Origin: Bacteroidota bacterium
Lineage (GTDB): Bacteria; Bacteroidota; Bacteroidia; Bacteroidales; GCA-2748055
Direction: 5' to 3'
Length of the DNA: 9,892 bases
NCBI GenBank assembly: GCA_024244665.1
Contig: JAAEOI010000499.1
Coordinates: 1 to 9,892, forward strand
Shown: positions 6,929 through 9,892 of the stretch, piece by piece
How positions within the stretch are numbered: position 1 is the stretch's first letter
Layout of the letters: the number at the start of each line of letters is the position of its first letter
Program-made: the position numbers and the translations under genes
The notes under the pieces: model-generated
The model's database searches: none
Told to the model about the DNA's origin: nothing
Seen by the model: the letters and a program-made list of their open reading frames with translations, nothing else

Positions 6929-9216
6929 GCATCCGTATCTCCATAATCGTTTTCACCATCATCCTTACCATTTCGGGGTGCTCCAATACCCGGTTTCTAA
7001 CAGAGGATCAGGTGCTTTACACGGGCCGTGAAAAATTGGAAATCAATCATTCAGGTCAGGATTCGAAGCAATCTATGGTGAAGCCAATGGTAAATGCGAT
7101 CACTGACTACAAAGTCAACAATTCCCTTTTCGGCAGGCGTATTTTGCCCCCGGTCGGGTTATGGGTATTCAATTACATGAACCCGGACGAAAACAGGAAG
7201 GTTGGACGTTGGGTTCGTAAAACCCTGTCAGCTTCCCCTGTTTTGATTTCGGAGGTGAATCCTGATCTAAGGGCGCAGAAAATTGAGAATGATCTATTCG
7301 ATCTCGGGTATTTTAATACAACCGCATGGTCGGTGGTGGATACATCTTCCAGAAATGCCAAAAAAGCCAGGATTTCCTATTTCGTTGAGGTCGGGGCCCC
7401 CTTTGTCTACGACCAGATTGTTTTTGACACCCTGAAAGAAAAAATCGACACCCTCATTGGCCAGCATAACTACGGGAACCTTATCAAAAGAGGGACCCGG
7501 TATGACCTTGGAAACTTAAAGACAGCAAGGAGCGAGCTTTCAAGGGCAATTCAGAACCAGGGATATTACTTTTTTACGCCTGATATCATAAAATTCACTG
7601 CTGATACCTCTTGGCACAACAATACACTCAACCTGGCCATCGGCCGGGACAGGGATCTTCCGGCGAATTTGCTATCCACCTACACAATTGATGATGTCGT
7701 GATCTTCATCGGTCAACCATCGGATCAATCCGGGGTAATTCCGGATACCACCTGGCTGGATGGTATTTCCCTCATTTCCGAGGGTAATTTTCTGAAGTCA
7801 AATGTGGTGGTTGGTGCAGTTGATTTCAATAAGGGTGATACATACTCTTATGCAGCATATCAAAATACATTGTCTCGCCTTAACAACCTGGGGGTATTTG
7901 ATTATGTGAGGGTTTCCTTCTCTCAGTCAGAGAATGACAGCCTGCTTGGTCTGATTGATGTGAGGGTAGAGCTTTCCATGTCGGATCCGATCACCATGGA
8001 TTTTGAGGCCGACCTGGTATCAAAATCTACGGGTTACACCGGACCGGACATGATGGTGGCTGTTTCACATAACAATACTTTCAGGGGGGGGGAGAAGTTC
8101 AGGGTTGGACTGGAAGGGGGCTTTGAATGGCAGTGGGGAAATAAGTCAAAGTCTCAGCTGGGAACATTTTCTTATGACGTGGGATTGAAAACCGGGATCA
8201 CTCTTCCAAAAATAGTACTCCCCGTTTATGGCAATAGAAACAGGCCGTTCAAGGCACAACAAACTTCTGTGAATTTTGATTTCAACCTTCTCAACCGGAC
8301 GGCTTATTACAAAATGTTTTCCTCCGTGGCCAACCTGAACTATAGCTGGGCCCGGAAAAGAGAAATAAAACACTCCTTTTCGCCGGTGTATTTCAATTCA
8401 GTGAGTTTACTGAATACAACGCCGGCATTTGATTCAGTTGTAGATGAAAATATTTATATCCGTAAGAGTTTTGAGGAACAATTTATCCTTGGTACGAGGT
8501 ATGAATTTGTGTTTGACAATACCTGGAATCAGAAACGAGGCAATGTCTATTACATGGCAGGGGTCAACTCCTCGGGTAATGCCCTTGACCTGTTTGTCGG
8601 TATTGGTAAGGATCCGTCGGAGAGGCCCTACCTGTTTCTCAACAACATCTATTCCCAGTTCGTGAAGATTACATCCGATTTCAGGTATTATTTGAATGGG
8701 ATTAATAAGTCCCTGGTTTTCAGGTTATATACTGGTGTTGGAATGCCCTATGGGAATTCAACGGTCCTCCCTTATGTGGAGCAATTTTTTAGCGGGGGGG
8801 CATACAGCATAAGGGGTTTCACTGCCAGGTACCTGGGCCCGGGCTCCTACCATGAGGAGAACAGTGGATACATCGATCAGTCGGGCGACATGAAGCTGGA
8901 AGGCAACCTGGAATACAGATTTGGGATTACAAAGATTCTGAAAGGGGCTGTGTTCGTTGAAACCGGAAATATCTGGCTGATTAATGAGGATGAATACAGG
9001 CCCGGGGCCAAATTTGATGTTCGCACATTCATCAACCAGCTTGCCGTAGGCGGGGGTGTGGGACTCAGGTTTGACTTCTCCTTTTTTGTGCTGCGCACTG
9101 ACCTTGGGATTCCGCTTAGAACACCTTATGTAGAGGATGACAGAAACTGGCGGATCGGCACCGGTAGCATTTTTTCCGAAACAATGTTCTACCTTGCCAT
9201 CGGCTACCCGTTTTAA
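6925..9216 (+). CDS. tamL: TamL: lipoprotein-type Omp85 (BamA/TamA family) outer-membrane protein
   Basis: This is a 763-aa protein starting at 6925. Residues 1-19 are a lipoprotein signal with lipobox ISGC, lipidated Cys at 19, so the N terminus should be anchored in a membrane leaflet. About 25-355 is the POTRA region, including DLRAQKIENDLFDLGYFNTT and FNTLSRLNNLG-type segments (here YQNTLSRLNNLGVFDYVRVS). About 356-763 is the beta-barrel, with the Omp85 loop-6 motif IRGF at 629-632 and a terminal strand ending in Phe (FYLAIGYPF). Lipidated TamA relatives paired with TamB are known from Bacteroidota as TamL. The ATG overlaps the tamB stop (ATGA), implying translational coupling and joint stoichiometry. 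It could be called BamA-like by automatic annotation, but the lipobox and tamB neighbour favour TamL. No frameshift or missing motif is seen. Confidence 0.92.
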   Translation: MSIRISIIVFTIILTISGCSNTRFLTEDQVLYTGREKLEINHSGQDSKQSMVKPMVNAITDYKVNNSLFGRRILPPVGLWVFNYMNPDENRKVGRWVRKTLSASPVLISEVNPDLRAQKIENDLFDLGYFNTTAWSVVDTSSRNAKKARISYFVEVGAPFVYDQIVFDTLKEKIDTLIGQHNYGNLIKRGTRYDLGNLKTARSELSRAIQNQGYYFFTPDIIKFTADTSWHNNTLNLAIGRDRDLPANLLSTYTIDDVVIFIGQPSDQSGVIPDTTWLDGISLISEGNFLKSNVVVGAVDFNKGDTYSYAAYQNTLSRLNNLGVFDYVRVSFSQSENDSLLGLIDVRVELSMSDPITMDFEADLVSKSTGYTGPDMMVAVSHNNTFRGGEKFRVGLEGGFEWQWGNKSKSQLGTFSYDVGLKTGITLPKIVLPVYGNRNRPFKAQQTSVNFDFNLLNRTAYYKMFSSVANLNYSWARKREIKHSFSPVYFNSVSLLNTTPAFDSVVDENIYIRKSFEEQFILGTRYEFVFDNTWNQKRGNVYYMAGVNSSGNALDLFVGIGKDPSERPYLFLNNIYSQFVKITSDFRYYLNGINKSLVFRLYTGVGMPYGNSTVLPYVEQFFSGGAYSIRGFTARYLGPGSYHEENSGYIDQSGDMKLEGNLEYRFGITKILKGAVFVETGNIWLINEDEYRPGAKFDVRTFINQLAVGGGVGLRFDFSFFVLRTDLGIPLRTPYVEDDRNWRIGTGSIFSETMFYLAIGYPF

Positions 9217-9314
9217 TATCATAAGCCACGGGAAGGTCATTATGAATTCAGTTTTATAACTGATATTGGGAAATATGAAACCTTCACATCAAGAATAATA
9301 CACATAACAAAAAG
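9217..9314. other. intergenic gap after tamL with a weak hairpin
   Basis: This AT-rich spacer of 98 bp holds a 6-bp stem, TCAGTT/AACTGA with a TTAT loop (9248-9263), but no T run follows, so it is not a convincing intrinsic terminator. No clear promoter box was found. The small gene that follows could be read through from tamB-tamL. Confidence 0.4.
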
Positions 9315-9467
9315 ATGAATACAATTCCCGCAGATTTAATTGCTCCATGTGGAATGAATTGTCGCCTTTGTTGGGGATACATTCGGGAAAAGAACACGTG
9401 TCCAGGTTGCCTTATGATTTGTGTTCATAAACCAACATGCCTTACATGTGGGTATAAATGGAATTAA
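9315..9467 (+). CDS. small Cys-rich DUF3795-like protein (short or truncated)
   Basis: This is a 50-aa protein with the N-terminal signature of DUF3795: LIAPCGMNCRLCWGYIREK, then CPGC, then KPTCLTC. Eight cysteines (12, 16, 19, 29, 32, 36, 42, 45) come in metal-site-like spacing, suggesting zinc or Fe-S binding; the function of DUF3795 is not known to me. Typical members continue about 30-60 residues further, with more Cys pairs; this one stops at TAA (9465-9467) just where the IKNC-like stretch should begin. The segment after CPGC (LMICVH) also departs from the usual RGDD-type turn. It is therefore either a naturally short member or a recently decayed copy. The leader before ATG is A-rich (ACAAAAAG). 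It lies convergent to tRNA-Ser and shares the hairpin terminator at 9500. Confidence 0.65.
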   Translation: MNTIPADLIAPCGMNCRLCWGYIREKNTCPGCLMICVHKPTCLTCGYKWN

Positions 9468-9499
9468 GAAATAATAGCCCGACAAATCACCTCAAATAA

Positions 9500-9531
9500 A
9501 AAGTCCCTCCACAAAAATGTGAAGGGACTTT
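9500..9531. terminator. strong, bidirectional-looking intrinsic terminator
   Basis: AAAGTCCCT (9500-9508) pairs with AGGGACTTT (9523-9531); after a C/A mismatch, CACA (9510-9513) pairs with TGTG (9518-9521) around an AAAA loop. On the minus strand the hairpin is followed by TTTTTATTTG, a good T tract, so it ends the tRNA-Ser transcript 12 bases past that gene. On the plus strand, only the short TTT tail built into the stem is present, so termination of the DUF3795-like gene is possible but weaker. Confidence 0.85.
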
Positions 9532-9542
9532 CAGTTGCTATG

Positions 9543-9627
9543 CGGAGGAAGAGGGATTCGAACCCCCGGTACATTGCTGTACAACGGTTTTCAAGACCGC
9601 CGCATTCGACCACTCTGCCATTCCTCC
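9543..9627 (-). tRNA. tRNA-Ser (anticodon TGA)
   Basis: The 85-nt minus-strand gene has acceptor strands GGAGGAA (9627-9621) and TTCCTCC (9550-9544) that pair fully. The D arm GGCAGAGTGGTCGAATGC is followed by an anticodon loop CTTGAAA with anticodon TGA. A long variable arm (TACAGCAATGTA) is typical of class II serine tRNAs, and the T arm reads GGGGGTTCGAATCCCTC. The discriminator is G, the norm for serine. CCA is not encoded (the sequence continues CATAG). It decodes UCA and other UCN codons. A strong terminator follows. Confidence 0.97.
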
Positions 9628-9632
9628 GGGCG

Positions 9633-9640
9633 CAAAAGTA
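9633..9640 (-). promoter_or_regulatory. possible -7 promoter box for tRNA-Ser
   Basis: On the minus strand, TACTTTTG matches TAnnTTTG exactly, five bases before the mature tRNA 5' end. That would place the transcription start at or next to the tRNA's first base. No -33 TTG is present, because the upstream plus strand has no C for 70 bases. Confidence 0.4.
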
Positions 9641-9892
9641 GTAAAAATTTGGGATTGGGAAATGGGGTAGGGGTGATTTTGTGTTTTGGGATGGTTTGGG
9701 AATTTGGTGGGGCTGTATATTTAGGTGTGGATAGCATATTGATGAGCTTGAATTTTGGGAGAGCTGTGGGCTATATGTTGAAGTTCTGGATGGTGGAATT
9801 TGGAAGGATTGTGGGGAGTTTAGGAGGAGATTGAGGAGAGTGTGTGGTAGTGGACTATTCCAGAGAATAAATAGAAAAATCGGAATTGGGGT
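9641..9892. other. C-poor, G-rich skewed tract without a gene
   Basis: From 9641 to 9840 the plus strand has, by hand count, 81 G and only 6 C; 9634-9712 has no C at all. Motifs such as TTTGGGA and GGAATTTGG recur imperfectly. GGGATTGGGAAATGGGGTAGGGG (see 9651-9673) meets the G-quadruplex pattern. The open frame across it (from 9535) is an antisense artefact of tRNA-Ser plus this low-complexity DNA. I see no gene, tRNA or terminator from here to the window end. Confidence 0.7.

Noticed and set aside
9535..9834. Plus-strand open frame beginning MLCGGRGIRTPGT, 99 aa
   Set aside because: Its first third is the antisense translation of tRNA-Ser, a well-known spurious ORF type, and the rest is C-poor low-complexity DNA.
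1..9892. CRISPR array, insertion sequence, integrase or toxin-antitoxin pair
   Set aside because: No regularly spaced direct repeats, transposase or integrase motifs, or small paired regulators were found on either strand.

Overview
The window looks like a chromosomal segment of a Bacteroidota bacterium. The evidence is an Omp85 protein of the lipoprotein type (TamL) directly after a large TamB, promoter-like boxes matching the Bacteroidota -7 consensus TAnnTTTG, and mostly A-rich rather than Shine-Dalgarno leaders. A Marinilabiliales or Bacteroidales relative is plausible, but the sequence alone does not fix the order.

Layout. Positions 33-130 (minus strand) hold a possible terminator and the 3' part of a CAT-anticodon tRNA that lacks its 5' half. 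This fragment abuts the stop codon of a complete cytoplasmic GH15 glucoamylase/trehalase-like gene (128-1963, minus). A 99-bp divergent intergenic region (1964-2062) carries a 17-bp perfect palindrome and a -7 box. It is followed by a two-gene plus-strand operon of tamB (2063-6928) and tamL (6925-9216), overlapping by ATGA. After a gap of about 100 bp comes a very small Cys-rich DUF3795-like gene (9315-9467). Next are a strong hairpin terminator (9500-9531) and a minus-strand tRNA-Ser(TGA) (9543-9627). The right end is a strikingly C-poor, G-rich tract with a G-quadruplex motif.

How the genes work together. TamB is predicted to be an inner-membrane-anchored periplasmic bridge that works with the outer-membrane TamL barrel in envelope assembly or lipid transport. 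Their translational coupling fits a two-protein complex. The GH15 enzyme is an unrelated carbohydrate gene that shares only the divergent promoter region. I see no evidence of a new multi-gene system. The points most worth a second look are the tRNA fragment junction, the palindrome and odd start of tamB, the truncated DUF3795 protein, and the skewed tract upstream of tRNA-Ser.
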